Source: JAUVKA01 sp964465145 (GTDB lineage: Bacteria; Bacteroidota; Bacteroidia; Bacteroidales; UBA12481). From it: a stretch of 64,000 bases of DNA. Below, piece by piece: positions 42,561 to 51,171 of this stretch. Location: assembly GCA_964465145.1 (NCBI GenBank), contig CAYXJR010000012.1, forward strand, positions 9,026 to 73,025. Direction: 5' to 3'. Made by a program: the position numbers and the translations under genes. Every line of letters begins with the position of its first letter. Positions within the stretch are counted from its first letter, which is position 1. A model generated the notes under the pieces. It did not search any database, was not told the DNA's origin, and saw nothing but the letters and a program-made list of their open reading frames with translations.

Positions 42561-42713
42561 ATGGATGCACTACTCATTATCCCGGGCGTTTTTTTGATCC
42601 TGATAGGATTGGTCGGTTGTGTTGTTCTTATTATTCCAGGCCCTCCACTGGGTATTATTATTAGGCCTTTTGTGGGAGCCGTTGTTGGAGAACTCAGGAA
42701 AACAATATTCTGA
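42561..42713 (+). pseudogene. DUF456 gene remnant with internal deletion
   Basis: The 50-codon frame MDALLIIPGVFLILIGLVGC then VVLIIPGPPLGIIIRPFVGAVVGELRKTIF joins the N-terminal signature of DUF456 membrane proteins (hydrophobic helix followed by PGPPL) directly to the later GIIIGPFVGAVVGE signature. These two motifs are normally separated by roughly 60-80 residues in proteins of about 160 residues. It then stops early. Both ends read as family-conserved text, so the simplest account is an in-frame internal deletion plus C-terminal truncation. The stop is 2 bp before the glycosyltransferase ATG, and a -7 element lies upstream, so it may still be transcribed and translated as a micro-protein. 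Confidence 0.7.
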
Positions 42714-42715
42714 TC

Positions 42716-43837
42716 ATGCAGTGGTTTATAATATCTTCATTTCTTATCGCCTTTCTTTATGCCCTGACTATGATCTTTTTTCTGAAAGGATGGCATAATG
42801 TACAACCATCTGGAAAAAGAGAGCTAGTCCCCGGAATAAAGTTAACAGTACTTATCGCCCTTAGAAACGAAGAATCTAATATCCCTGGTCTGATACACGC
42901 ACTGACAAAACAGGATTTCCCCCTGGAAGATCTGGAAATCCTTCTGGTTGATGATCATTCCTCTGACAACACTTTAGGAGTACTTAGGAGCTCAACCAGT
43001 AAACTGCCTCATTTTCAGATTATTTCTTTGCCTGAGAGGCAAAGCGGTAAAAAGGCAGCCCTTCGTTTTGGTCAGACCCACTCAACCGGAGAAATACTGT
43101 TGCTGACCGATGGCGATTGCCGGCCCGGACCTGCATGGTTCACTACTATGCTTAGCGCCTGCACAGAAAAGGACATTGGCATGGTTATAGGCCCAGTGAT
43201 ACTGGCACCGGCTCCAACTGGTTTTCAAAAGATTCAGCAATTAGATTATATGAGTATGGTTGTTTCAGGTGCTGGATCGGTGGGCATGGGAAGGCCAATA
43301 TTGGCCTTTGGGCCGAATCTGGCTATACAAAACGAGTTGTACACCACTCTGGTCGAGAAAATTAAGGACAATATGCCATCGGGAGATGACATGTTTATCA
43401 TGGAGGCAGTAAAAAAAATCCCTGAAATCCGTATTAAATTTGCTAAAAACGAAGAAGCTATAGTAAGTTCACCTCCGTCATCCAATTTTCAGGATTTTTG
43501 GAACCAAAGAAAAAGATGGGTTTCCAAATCCGGAAGTTATCGTGATAAAGATATCATTGGGGTATCTCTTCTGGTTTATCTGATGAATTTAAGCATTTTT
43601 ATCAGCCTTCTTTCTTCTGTGTTTTCCTTCCTTCCCTGGTGGGTATTCACTATCCTTTTGGCATCCAAAACAGTTTGCGAGTACCCCCTCATCCATGAAG
43701 GAGCAAAGTTTTTTCATCTCCCCGGTATATCCTGGCGTTTTCTTCTGACCCAACTCTTTCATTTCTCTTATATTGTTTTGGTCCTGCCAGCAGGGATGAT
43801 TTTTAGTTACAAATGGAAAAACATACTGGAAATATGA
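42716..43837 (+). CDS. family 2 glycosyltransferase, membrane-anchored
   Basis: A 373-residue protein with an N-terminal helix (2-20), a GT-A domain and two or three C-terminal helices (about 275-365). Catalytic landmarks are LTVLIALRNEESNIPGLI (nucleotide-sugar binding), LLVDDHSSDNT, LLTDGDCRPG (the DxD equivalent), GDDMFIMEA and NQRKRWVSKSG, the Q-x-x-R-W motif of processive GT2 enzymes. The product should act on a lipid-linked or envelope glycan; the sugar is not predictable. It follows the DUF456 remnant by 2 bp and overlaps the permease gene by 4 bp. Confidence 0.88.
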   Translation: MQWFIISSFLIAFLYALTMIFFLKGWHNVQPSGKRELVPGIKLTVLIALRNEESNIPGLIHALTKQDFPLEDLEILLVDDHSSDNTLGVLRSSTSKLPHFQIISLPERQSGKKAALRFGQTHSTGEILLLTDGDCRPGPAWFTTMLSACTEKDIGMVIGPVILAPAPTGFQKIQQLDYMSMVVSGAGSVGMGRPILAFGPNLAIQNELYTTLVEKIKDNMPSGDDMFIMEAVKKIPEIRIKFAKNEEAIVSSPPSSNFQDFWNQRKRWVSKSGSYRDKDIIGVSLLVYLMNLSIFISLLSSVFSFLPWWVFTILLASKTVCEYPLIHEGAKFFHLPGISWRFLLTQLFHFSYIVLVLPAGMIFSYKWKNILEI

Positions 43838-45057
43838 ATTGGAAATTTGCCCGGAAGCCTAATTCCTATTCCCCTGGTAAGATACTGTGGAATAGATTCA
43901 GATCTAATAAACCAGCCCTTTCAGGATTTATCCTGCTTTTGTGCTTTGTTGTTGCAAGTATTCTAGGATACCTGGTTACCCCGGATCAATCCCCCCAGGC
44001 CAATGAACAGCATCTGGAGCTTGCTACCCGTAAACCCGGATTCAGGGTAAAAATGCTCCGAATAAAGAATAATGAAAAACATCCTGATTCCTCATTATGG
44101 AAAAAAATGATATCAGGGGAGCGCTCGGGTTATAGTGAAATACCAATTTCCGCTTACCGGTTTGAAAACCTGGATATAGTCGTAACTGAATATACTGGTG
44201 ACACTGTAGATCAGAGTTTTACCTCACGTTATTCAATTGCAGATGTGTCCTGGGCTATTGATCATAACATTACACCCCGTTTGGATGAATCGGGAAATTT
44301 ATTAGCTGTATTAATGTCAGGGGAAACCATCTCTGAACCTGTTGAGTTGATAAGGAATCGTATAGTTGAATACCATGTTATTGAAAAGAAATTTCTGTTG
44401 GGCACTGACCGCTTTGGCCGGGATATGCTTAGCCGTATGATACTGGGTGCTCGTGTTTCCCTTTCAGTAGGGTTGGTTGCTGTGCTTATTTCCCTGTTCA
44501 TTGGCATCAGCCTTGGCATGATTGCAGGATTTTTCGGGGGACGTACAGACCAATTAATAATGTGGTTGATCTCGGTAGTCTGGTCTATTCCAACCCTTTT
44601 GATGGTAATTGCCATCAGTCTTGCTCTGGGCAAGGGATTCTGGCAGGTTTTTGTTGCTATTGGCCTTACAATGTGGGTGGATGTAGCAAGGGTTGTAAGA
44701 GGCCAGGTGATTAGTTTAAGAGAAAAAGAATATGTTGAAGCTACCCGTGCCCTTGGGTTTCACCCTCTCAGGATTATGTTTAAACACCTTTTGCCTAATG
44801 TTACAGGTCCGGTAGTAGTTATTGCTGCCGCAAATTTTGCATCAGCAATCCTGATGGAAGCCGGCCTGAGTTTTCTTGGAATAGGCGTACAACCTCCCAT
44901 ACCATCCTGGGGCGGTATGATTAAAGATCATTATGGATTTATTATAGTAGATAAGGCATACCTGGCCATTTTGCCAGGATTGGCCATAATGCTGATGGTT
45001 TTGGCTTTCATGCTTATGGGCAATGGACTCAGGGATGCCACAGACCAGGCCAGCTAA
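43834..45057 (+). CDS. OppC/DppC-type ABC transporter permease, orphan
   Basis: I choose the ATG at 43834, overlapping the previous stop as ATGA (407 residues); the frame is open seven codons further back. It has an N-terminal OppC segment (RFRSNKPALSGFILLLCFVV), then FLLGTDRFGRDMLSRMILGARVSL and the EAA-type motif EYVEATRALGFHPLRIMFKHLLP, so it is a dipeptide/oligopeptide-type permease. Between the first helix and the core there is an extra periplasmic segment of about 130 residues, making it over 100 residues longer than usual. No OppB, ATPase or binding-protein gene is next to it, so partners must lie elsewhere. Confidence 0.85.
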   Translation: MNWKFARKPNSYSPGKILWNRFRSNKPALSGFILLLCFVVASILGYLVTPDQSPQANEQHLELATRKPGFRVKMLRIKNNEKHPDSSLWKKMISGERSGYSEIPISAYRFENLDIVVTEYTGDTVDQSFTSRYSIADVSWAIDHNITPRLDESGNLLAVLMSGETISEPVELIRNRIVEYHVIEKKFLLGTDRFGRDMLSRMILGARVSLSVGLVAVLISLFIGISLGMIAGFFGGRTDQLIMWLISVVWSIPTLLMVIAISLALGKGFWQVFVAIGLTMWVDVARVVRGQVISLREKEYVEATRALGFHPLRIMFKHLLPNVTGPVVVIAAANFASAILMEAGLSFLGIGVQPPIPSWGGMIKDHYGFIIVDKAYLAILPGLAIMLMVLAFMLMGNGLRDATDQAS

Positions 45058-45063
45058 TTGCCA

Positions 45064-45900
45064 TCAGAGATCACGATACTGCAGGATTTTTTTTGATCCC
45101 CAATAAAACAGAAACGTATAGACCAATACTACCATTATCCCTCCATATAATGGTAGTGACTCGGATAATCCATTCAGTTCAGCATTCGCTTTGATGAAGG
45201 AAAGCAGGCCATTCTCCGGAAGAGGAGTCAGCCTTGTAATAGCCCTTACGGGAAAAAACAGAACGATCTTGCTCCATACATATTTCCTTAAAACCAGCCG
45301 TATAATTGGCTCCAGAATTAATGAAAATATCAGGAGGACCACGATGGATAATGTTTTGTTTCGCAACCATATTGCAACAAACATTGCAAGGATCATGTAG
45401 GCTACAGCTTGCAAAAAATAGACCCCGACTAAATACATACGCGAAACCATATCATACAGATCAAATGTGCTGGAATAAATCAGCCCGAAAATCAATCCGA
45501 GAATGAAGATCAATAAGGTATTAGCCAGGGCTATTGTGACAATACTGATTACCTTACCATTTAAAAGGTCATTGCGGGAGAGCCCGTCCACCACATGCTG
45601 CCTGAAGGTTCTGTATGAGTATTCATTACCCACAATAAAAATGACTATTATGGCCAGAAAAAGATTCGATTTGGCAGCAAGCCAGGCATAGGTATCCCAG
45701 ATTATGGGAAATGTATAAAAAGAAGGTATATCCAGTATATCAGCCTCCGGAGTTATTGATGTTTCAAGTTTTATAAGAGGTAGGGCAATGATTGAGATCA
45801 GAAAAGAGGCCACATAAATGATACCAAGGATTTGGAAAACCCTATAGGGTAAAATTTTTCCCCATTCAATTAATAGGAGTTTTTTAATCTTTGTCTGCAT
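45064..45900 (-). CDS. ABC-2 type permease
   Basis: A 278-residue protein with six hydrophobic helices, starting MQTKIKKLLLIEWGKILPYR. The segment IIVIFIVGNEYSYRTFRQHVVDGLSRNDLLNGK is the cytoplasmic coupling region typical of ABC-2 permeases in Bacteroidota. It works with the ATP-binding protein encoded 2 bp upstream. Substrate is unknown. It is convergent with the OppC-like gene, with only 6 bp between the two stops. Confidence 0.85.
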   Translation of the reverse strand: MQTKIKKLLLIEWGKILPYRVFQILGIIYVASFLISIIALPLIKLETSITPEADILDIPSFYTFPIIWDTYAWLAAKSNLFLAIIVIFIVGNEYSYRTFRQHVVDGLSRNDLLNGKVISIVTIALANTLLIFILGLIFGLIYSSTFDLYDMVSRMYLVGVYFLQAVAYMILAMFVAIWLRNKTLSIVVLLIFSLILEPIIRLVLRKYVWSKIVLFFPVRAITRLTPLPENGLLSFIKANAELNGLSESLPLYGGIMVVLVYTFLFYWGSKKILQYRDL

Positions 45901-45902
45901 GC

Positions 45903-46793
45903 TTATGATTGATTTACTAATTCGAGGAATTGATCTTCAAGGCTCTGCTTTTTCTCTTCAAGCTTGCTCACCACAATTCCATTTTTCATGAGATCCCGGC
46001 TGATTGAAGTAATATCCACTCCGGCATCCAGGATCACTATAAAATCATTCTTCACAACATTATATTTTCCAATAGCAGGATATTTGTCCAGGAAGGCGCG
46101 AAGCTTTTCTGTATCAGGTGAGGATATCACCATCAGGCGCTCACCTTTCAGCAATTTACCAACCTCCCCGGAGACCAGCAGTTTCCCTCTTTTTAATATC
46201 GCCACATGGGAACAAACTTTCTCGACCTCATCTAAAATATGACTAGCGATGATAATAGTTTTTCCCCGGATGGACTCTTTCCTGATTATTGCCCTTACCT
46301 CAGCAATCCCCTCTGGATCAAGCCCATTAGCCGGTTCATCAAGCACGAGCACCTTGGGATCCCCTAATAGAACCGAGGCCAGGACTAATCGCTGTTTCAT
46401 ACCATAGGATAATGTTTGAAAGCGGGAATGCCGACGCTCAGATAAATCCACAATATCCAGAACCCGGCTTATTTCAACTGGATCGATCTCCTTAATACGG
46501 CATACTAGCCGAAGGTTCTGTACCAGATTTAAATATGGATAGAAGTTTGGCGTTTCAATTAACGCTCCAATCAGCCTGTGAAGGCTGGGTTGGTCCGGCT
46601 GGCCAAACCACAAATAGTTGCCTGAATCCGGCCGTATAATACCCAAAACCATAGCAAGTGTTGTGGTTTTTCCACTTCCATTGGGCCCGAGAATACCGTA
46701 TACCTGCCCACTTTCAATTTGAAGCGATAATCCATTCACCGCATGAACAGGACCAAAAGATTTATCTAAATGGTTAATTTCAAGAATGGCCAA
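45903..46793 (-). CDS. ABC transporter ATP-binding protein (ABC-2 exporter)
   Basis: A 296-residue ATPase. Walker A is GPNGSGKTTT, the signature is LSYGMKQRLVLASVLLG (degenerate LSGGQ with SYGMKQ, normal for this subfamily), and Walker B is VLVLDEPANGLDPEG followed by the H-loop IIIASHILDEVEKV. A C-terminal domain of about 80 residues (GERLMVISSPDTEKLRAFL) is typical of exporters of the CcmA/GldA/bacitracin-resistance group. It is first of a two-gene operon with the ABC-2 permease, 92 bp after recQ on the same strand. Confidence 0.92.
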   Translation of the reverse strand: MAILEINHLDKSFGPVHAVNGLSLQIESGQVYGILGPNGSGKTTTLAMVLGIIRPDSGNYLWFGQPDQPSLHRLIGALIETPNFYPYLNLVQNLRLVCRIKEIDPVEISRVLDIVDLSERRHSRFQTLSYGMKQRLVLASVLLGDPKVLVLDEPANGLDPEGIAEVRAIIRKESIRGKTIIIASHILDEVEKVCSHVAILKRGKLLVSGEVGKLLKGERLMVISSPDTEKLRAFLDKYPAIGKYNVVKNDFIVILDAGVDITSISRDLMKNGIVVSKLEEKKQSLEDQFLELVNQS

Positions 46794-46885
46794 AACAATT
46801 ATTGTTTAATTACTCCGCAAAATAAAATAAAATACCCGGAAAATTTTCTTTGGAAGGACAAATTATAAAATCACTCTGGCATTGA

Positions 46886-49072
46886 TCAGTTACCCATCTC
46901 GGAAATAAATTTCAGACGTACAAGCCGAATTTCCTCCTGGGAGTATTCGTCTTCCCCCATTTCGTCAAGGGCATCCTCAAGTGATTCAGTTTCTGCATCT
47001 TCTTTGAAGTACATATAAATATCTTCCTTGTGATCCTCATCAATTGCCTGGTCAATATAATAATCTATATTGATCTTGGTACCACTGTTTACGATGGATT
47101 CAATTTCCTTGATGAGATCATCCATTTTGAGTCCTTTAGACTCGGCAATAGCATCCAAAGGAATCTGCCTGTCAATACTCTGAATGATGGACACTTTTAA
47201 TCCTGATTTGTTAACCACGGATTTGACTACCATATCCTGCGGACGATCAATCTCCTTCTCCTCAACATACTTTTGTATCAAATCGGCAAATTCCTTACCA
47301 TATCGTTTGGCTTTGCCCAAACCAACGCCCGACATATTCGCCAGTTCCTCAATGTTGAGTGGGTAATGGATGGCCATATCTTCCAGGGAAGGATCCTGGA
47401 ATATCACAAAAGGAGGTAGATTATTTTTCTTTGCAATTTGCTTTCTAAGATTCCGTAACATGCTGAATAATTCCGGATCTACTGCACCTGCCCCTCCACT
47501 CCTGGCGATACTGATGTCTCCCAAAAACTCATAATCATGGTCTTTGGTTAACTTAAATGAATATGGGTTTTCGATGAATTCTTGTCCCAGGTCGGTAACC
47601 CGGAGTAAACCATAATTTTCTATTTCCTTGTAGATAAAAAGTGCAATCATGCACTGGCGCAATACAGCCATCCAAAACTTAGCATCCTTGTCACTTCCCT
47701 GCCCAAATATTTCCAGATGCTGATGTTCGTAGGTTTTAATCTCTGCGGTCACAACCCCTGCTAGAAAATTGGCGAAGTATTCTGCTTTAAATTTCCCCTT
47801 GATGTCCTGGATTGTTTCAAGAGCCATGACGATATACTCCTTGCCTTCAAATTCTGGCTTGGGATTATTGCAATTATCGCAATTTTCACAATTGTCGTGT
47901 TGGTATTCTTCACCAAAATAATGAAGAAGTTGTCTTCTCCTGCAAACTGATGATTCAGCGTATGATACCGTTTCCAAAAGTAGTTGGCGACCAATTTCCT
48001 GCTCTGCCACAGGTTTTCCCTGCATGAATTTTTCCAGTTTTTGGATATCCTTGTAACTATAAAAGGTAAGGCAGATACCCTCACCGCCGTCACGTCCTGC
48101 TCTTCCGGTTTCCTGATAATATCCTTCAAGACTCTTTGGTACATCATAGTGCATAACAAACCGCACATCAGGTTTGTCTATGCCCATACCAAAGGCTATT
48201 GTTGCAACAATAATATCCACCTCCTCCATAAGGAAAAGGTCCTGATTACGCGACCGGGTCTGGGAGTCCATCCCTGCATGGTATGCCAAAGCTTTTATCC
48301 CGTTTACTATTAGTGTTTCGGCAAGCTGTTCTACCTTCTTACGGCTTAGGCAATATATAATACCTGATTTCCCCGGGTTATCTTTAATAAATCGGATTAT
48401 CTGTTTTTCTGGTTCGATTTTTGGCCTGATTTCATAATATAGATTTTCCCTGTTAAAGGAAGATTTGAAAACCTGTGCATCGACAATGTCAAGATTTTTC
48501 AGTATATCATGCTGTACTTTAGGTGTTGCAGTTGCTGTCAGGGCCATAATTGGTTTACGGCCTATCAATTCCACAATTGGCCGGATCCTGCGGTATTCGG
48601 GTCTGAAATCATGTCCCCATTCTGAGATACAGTGAGCTTCATCAATTGCAAAAAAAGATATCTTAACCTCTCTCAGAAAGTCGACATAATCCTCCTTGGT
48701 GAGTGATTCCGGAGCCACATAAAGCAGCTTGGTTTTACCAGCCTTCATGTCGTCCATCACCTGGCTGATCTGTGTTTTTGTAAGCGAGGAATTAAGAAAA
48801 TGCGCTATACCATCCTCTGAGCTAAAACTGCGCATAGAATCCACCTGGTTCTTCATCAGGGCAATCAGTGGCGAAATAACAATACCCGTCCCATCCATTA
48901 GAAGGGCCGGTAACTGATAGCATAAGGATTTGCCGCCACCCGTTGGCATAAGCACGAAGGAATCCCCGCCAGATAGAACATTTTGTATAACTTCCTCCTG
49001 ATTACCTTTAAAAGTGTTAAAACCAAAGAACTTCTTCAAATAATCCCGTAATGAAGTATCTCTCTCACCCAT
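46886..49072 (-). CDS. recQ: ATP-dependent DNA helicase RecQ
   Basis: A 728-residue 3'-5' helicase. Motif I is MPTGGGKSLCYQLPA (43-50) and motif II is AIDEAHCISEWGHDFRPEY with D144-H147. The motif VI region is QETGRAGRDGG. The zinc-binding RQC part has CRRRQLLHYFGE and CENCDNCNNP. An HRDC domain (from about 530, LRNLRKQIAKKNNLPPFVIF) and an additional C-terminal region of about 100 residues ending in an acidic helix follow. The length and extra tail match Bacteroidota RecQ. It acts in recombination and fork repair. It is divergent from kdsD. Confidence 0.95.
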   Translation of the reverse strand: MGERDTSLRDYLKKFFGFNTFKGNQEEVIQNVLSGGDSFVLMPTGGGKSLCYQLPALLMDGTGIVISPLIALMKNQVDSMRSFSSEDGIAHFLNSSLTKTQISQVMDDMKAGKTKLLYVAPESLTKEDYVDFLREVKISFFAIDEAHCISEWGHDFRPEYRRIRPIVELIGRKPIMALTATATPKVQHDILKNLDIVDAQVFKSSFNRENLYYEIRPKIEPEKQIIRFIKDNPGKSGIIYCLSRKKVEQLAETLIVNGIKALAYHAGMDSQTRSRNQDLFLMEEVDIIVATIAFGMGIDKPDVRFVMHYDVPKSLEGYYQETGRAGRDGGEGICLTFYSYKDIQKLEKFMQGKPVAEQEIGRQLLLETVSYAESSVCRRRQLLHYFGEEYQHDNCENCDNCNNPKPEFEGKEYIVMALETIQDIKGKFKAEYFANFLAGVVTAEIKTYEHQHLEIFGQGSDKDAKFWMAVLRQCMIALFIYKEIENYGLLRVTDLGQEFIENPYSFKLTKDHDYEFLGDISIARSGGAGAVDPELFSMLRNLRKQIAKKNNLPPFVIFQDPSLEDMAIHYPLNIEELANMSGVGLGKAKRYGKEFADLIQKYVEEKEIDRPQDMVVKSVVNKSGLKVSIIQSIDRQIPLDAIAESKGLKMDDLIKEIESIVNSGTKINIDYYIDQAIDEDHKEDIYMYFKEDAETESLEDALDEMGEDEYSQEEIRLVRLKFISEMGN

Positions 49073-49234
49073 TAAACAAATATTTTCCTAAATATTACGT
49101 TTTCCACTATGTAACACTGAAAAAACCAGGCCTGCGAGGATTTTATTATCTAATCTCTCCTGGGGTTTTAGTATTTTCGTAAACTAAATTTACTAAAAAA
49201 TTGTAACACTCACCCATCTCATCAGAATAATAAT

Positions 49235-50203
49235 TTGAAATCAGCCAGTGAAATATCTGATTCCGCAAGAAAAACAATTCTTCTAGAAGCTCAATCTATT
49301 GAAAAGCTAGCATATCAGCTTGATGATGGCTTTGTGAAAGCAGTGGAATTAATTTCAGAAGGGAAAGGCCGGTTGGTAATTACCGGCATTGGTAAAAATG
49401 TCCATATAGGGAATAAAATAGTAGCCACCTTAAATTCTACAGGAACCCCTGCGCTTTTTATGCATGCTGCCGATGCTATTCATGGTGATCTTGGTATTAT
49501 TCAGCCCGATGATATTCTGTTGATCCTTTCGAAATCCGGAGTATCAAATGAGATAAAAATTCTGATCCCTCTGGTCAGGACTATGAAAAATGCTGTGATA
49601 GCTTTTGTATCGGATCCTGAATCCTATCTGGCAAAACAGGCCAATATTGTGGTGAATGTTCCGGTTGAAAAAGAAGCTTGTCCGCATAATCTGGCACCTA
49701 CCACCAGTACCACTGCTTTATTGGTTATGGGCGATGCCTTGGCCATATGCCTGCTTGAAATGAAAGGATTTTCCTCAAGTGATTTTGCCAGGCTCCATCC
49801 TGGAGGATCCCTCGGGAAAAAGTTGTCAATGCTGGTTGCAGATCTCTATACTGCAAATCAGAAACCCGAAGTGCCTCACAATGCAAAGGTTACAGAGGTG
49901 ATAATGGAGATTTCTTCCAAAAGGCTTGGGGCAACCGCAGTCCTCGATGAGAACAATAAGGTGTGCGGAATAATAACTGACGGGGACCTGCGCAGAATGA
50001 TGGAGAAACATCATGATTTCCAAAAGCTGGAGGCAAAAGACATAATGTCTGCTCACCCCTGGTTTACTACCTCAGGGGTTAGTGCTTTTTCAGCTCTGCA
50101 AATAATGAAGAAAAACAGCATTACCCAACTACTTGTTCTGGATAATTCAGAGTATCTTGGGGTAATTCATATCCACGACATCCTCAGAGAAGGAATCGTA
50201 TAA
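49235..50203 (+). CDS. kdsD: D-arabinose-5-phosphate isomerase (KdsD/KpsF)
   Basis: A 322-residue protein. I keep the TTG start at 49235 because the encoded N-terminus (LKSASEISDSARKTILLEAQ) matches the family's usual first helix. The SIS domain (about 30-170) shows VITGIGKNVHIGNKIVATLN, HAADAIHGDLG, LSKSGVSNEI and the LHPGGSLGKKL motif. Two CBS domains follow (about 205-322; KRLGATAVLDENNKVCGII, SITQLLVLDNSEYLGVIHI). It converts ribulose-5-phosphate to arabinose-5-phosphate for Kdo. It is followed 11 bp later by lptB, so Kdo synthesis and LPS export genes are co-located. Confidence 0.93.
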   Translation: MKSASEISDSARKTILLEAQSIEKLAYQLDDGFVKAVELISEGKGRLVITGIGKNVHIGNKIVATLNSTGTPALFMHAADAIHGDLGIIQPDDILLILSKSGVSNEIKILIPLVRTMKNAVIAFVSDPESYLAKQANIVVNVPVEKEACPHNLAPTTSTTALLVMGDALAICLLEMKGFSSSDFARLHPGGSLGKKLSMLVADLYTANQKPEVPHNAKVTEVIMEISSKRLGATAVLDENNKVCGIITDGDLRRMMEKHHDFQKLEAKDIMSAHPWFTTSGVSAFSALQIMKKNSITQLLVLDNSEYLGVIHIHDILREGIV

Positions 50204-50214
50204 ATTGAGAGTTT

Positions 50215-50940
50215 ATGAGATTGTATACCGATAAGCTCGTTAAAAAATACAGGCAGCGAACCGTTGTTAATAACGTATCGCTGGAACTCAACCAGGGGGA
50301 GATTGTTGGCCTTTTGGGACCCAATGGCGCCGGCAAAACAACCACCTTTTACATGATTGTTGGTTTAATCAAACCCAATTCTGGTACTATATACCTTGAG
50401 AACCGGGATATTACCAAGGATCCTGTATTCCGGAGATCCCAAAACGGGATCGGGTACCTCTCACAGGAAGCTTCCGTTTTTCGGCAGATGACAGTGGAAG
50501 ACAATATATATTCAATCCTGGAAATGACCATCCTGCCCAAAGAAGAACAAAAGGATAGGGCTGAATCCCTAATAGAAGAATTCGGACTCGACAAAATCCG
50601 CAAAAACAAAGGGATACAGCTCTCCGGGGGGGAAAGGAGGAGGACCGAAATAGCCAGGGCCCTGGTCCTAAAACCAAACTTTATTCTTCTCGATGAGCCT
50701 TTTGCTGGTGTTGACCCAATAGCCGTGGAGGATATCCAGGAGATTGTGCGACGTCTTAAGAATAGGAATATCGGCGTCCTGATCACAGATCATAATGTTC
50801 ATGAAACCCTTAGTATTACAGACCGTGCTTATTTATTGTTCGAAGGGAGCATACTTAAGTCGGGAACATCTCAAGAATTATCTGAGGATGAACAGGTAAG
50901 ACGATTATATTTGGGACAAAACTTCACCCTAAAGAGATAG
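50215..50940 (+). CDS. lptB: LPS export ATPase LptB
   Basis: A 241-residue ABC ATPase. Walker A is GPNGAGKTTTF (35-42), signature LSGGERRRTEIARAL, Walker B FILLDEPFAGVDPIAVEDI and the H-loop ITDHNVHETL. The segment IGYLSQEASVFRQMTVEDNI is the LptB-type Q-loop. It powers lipopolysaccharide transport through LptFG to the outer membrane. Its position after kdsD is a conserved LPS pairing. The tRNA-Leu gene follows after about 60 bp on the same strand but has its own promoter element. Confidence 0.95.
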   Translation: MRLYTDKLVKKYRQRTVVNNVSLELNQGEIVGLLGPNGAGKTTTFYMIVGLIKPNSGTIYLENRDITKDPVFRRSQNGIGYLSQEASVFRQMTVEDNIYSILEMTILPKEEQKDRAESLIEEFGLDKIRKNKGIQLSGGERRRTEIARALVLKPNFILLDEPFAGVDPIAVEDIQEIVRRLKNRNIGVLITDHNVHETLSITDRAYLLFEGSILKSGTSQELSEDEQVRRLYLGQNFTLKR

Positions 50941-50983
50941 AAAAGGGAAATACTCCCCAGACATTATTTAAACTAAAAAATAG

Positions 50984-50991
50984 TATCTTTG
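50984..50991 (+). promoter_or_regulatory. -7 element of the tRNA-Leu gene
   Basis: TATCTTTG is an exact -7 match ending 11 bases before the tRNA 5' end. No clear TTTG -33 is present at the right distance. Confidence 0.55.
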
Positions 50992-51002
50992 CGGAAATTT
51001 TT

Positions 51003-51084
51003 GCGGATGTGTCGTAATTGGTAGCCGAGCTAGACTTAGGATCTAGTGCCGAGAGGCGTGGGGGTTCGAGTCCCCCCATCCGCA
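51003..51084 (+). tRNA. tRNA-Leu (anticodon TAG)
   Basis: An 82-nt gene. Acceptor arms GCGGATG (51003-51009) and CATCCGC (51077-51083) pair perfectly with discriminator A at 51084. The D-loop contains AATTGGTAG. The anticodon stem CTAGA/TCTAG encloses CTTAGGA, giving anticodon TAG, which reads CUA and probably other CUN codons. A long class II variable arm (TGCCGAGAGGCGT) and the T-arm GGGGGTTCGAGTCCCCC follow. The 3' CCA is not encoded. The long variable arm and anticodon together fix the leucine identity. Confidence 0.97.
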
Positions 51085-51097
51085 CAAAACTACGAAG

Positions 51098-51136
51098 AAC
51101 CGCCTTTGCTGCCGGAGAGCCGGAGGTAGGGCGGTT
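51098..51136 (+). terminator. stem-loop after tRNA-Leu
   Basis: AACCGCC (51098-51104) pairs with GGCGGTT (51130-51136), and an internal CCGG/CCGG stem-loop lies between. The downstream tract TCTGTTTC is only moderately U-rich. It is probably the tRNA transcript terminator, lying in the 87 bp before tig. Confidence 0.6.
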
Positions 51137-51171
51137 TCTGTTTCATCTGTTGGCATTATAAAAATAGTAAA

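Noticed and set aside
47761..48168. 135-codon minus-strand ORF
   Set aside because: It is an alternative frame within recQ; the recQ frame carries all motifs.
50349..50786. 145-codon minus-strand ORF
   Set aside because: It is antisense to lptB, Ser/Arg-rich shadow sequence without start signals.
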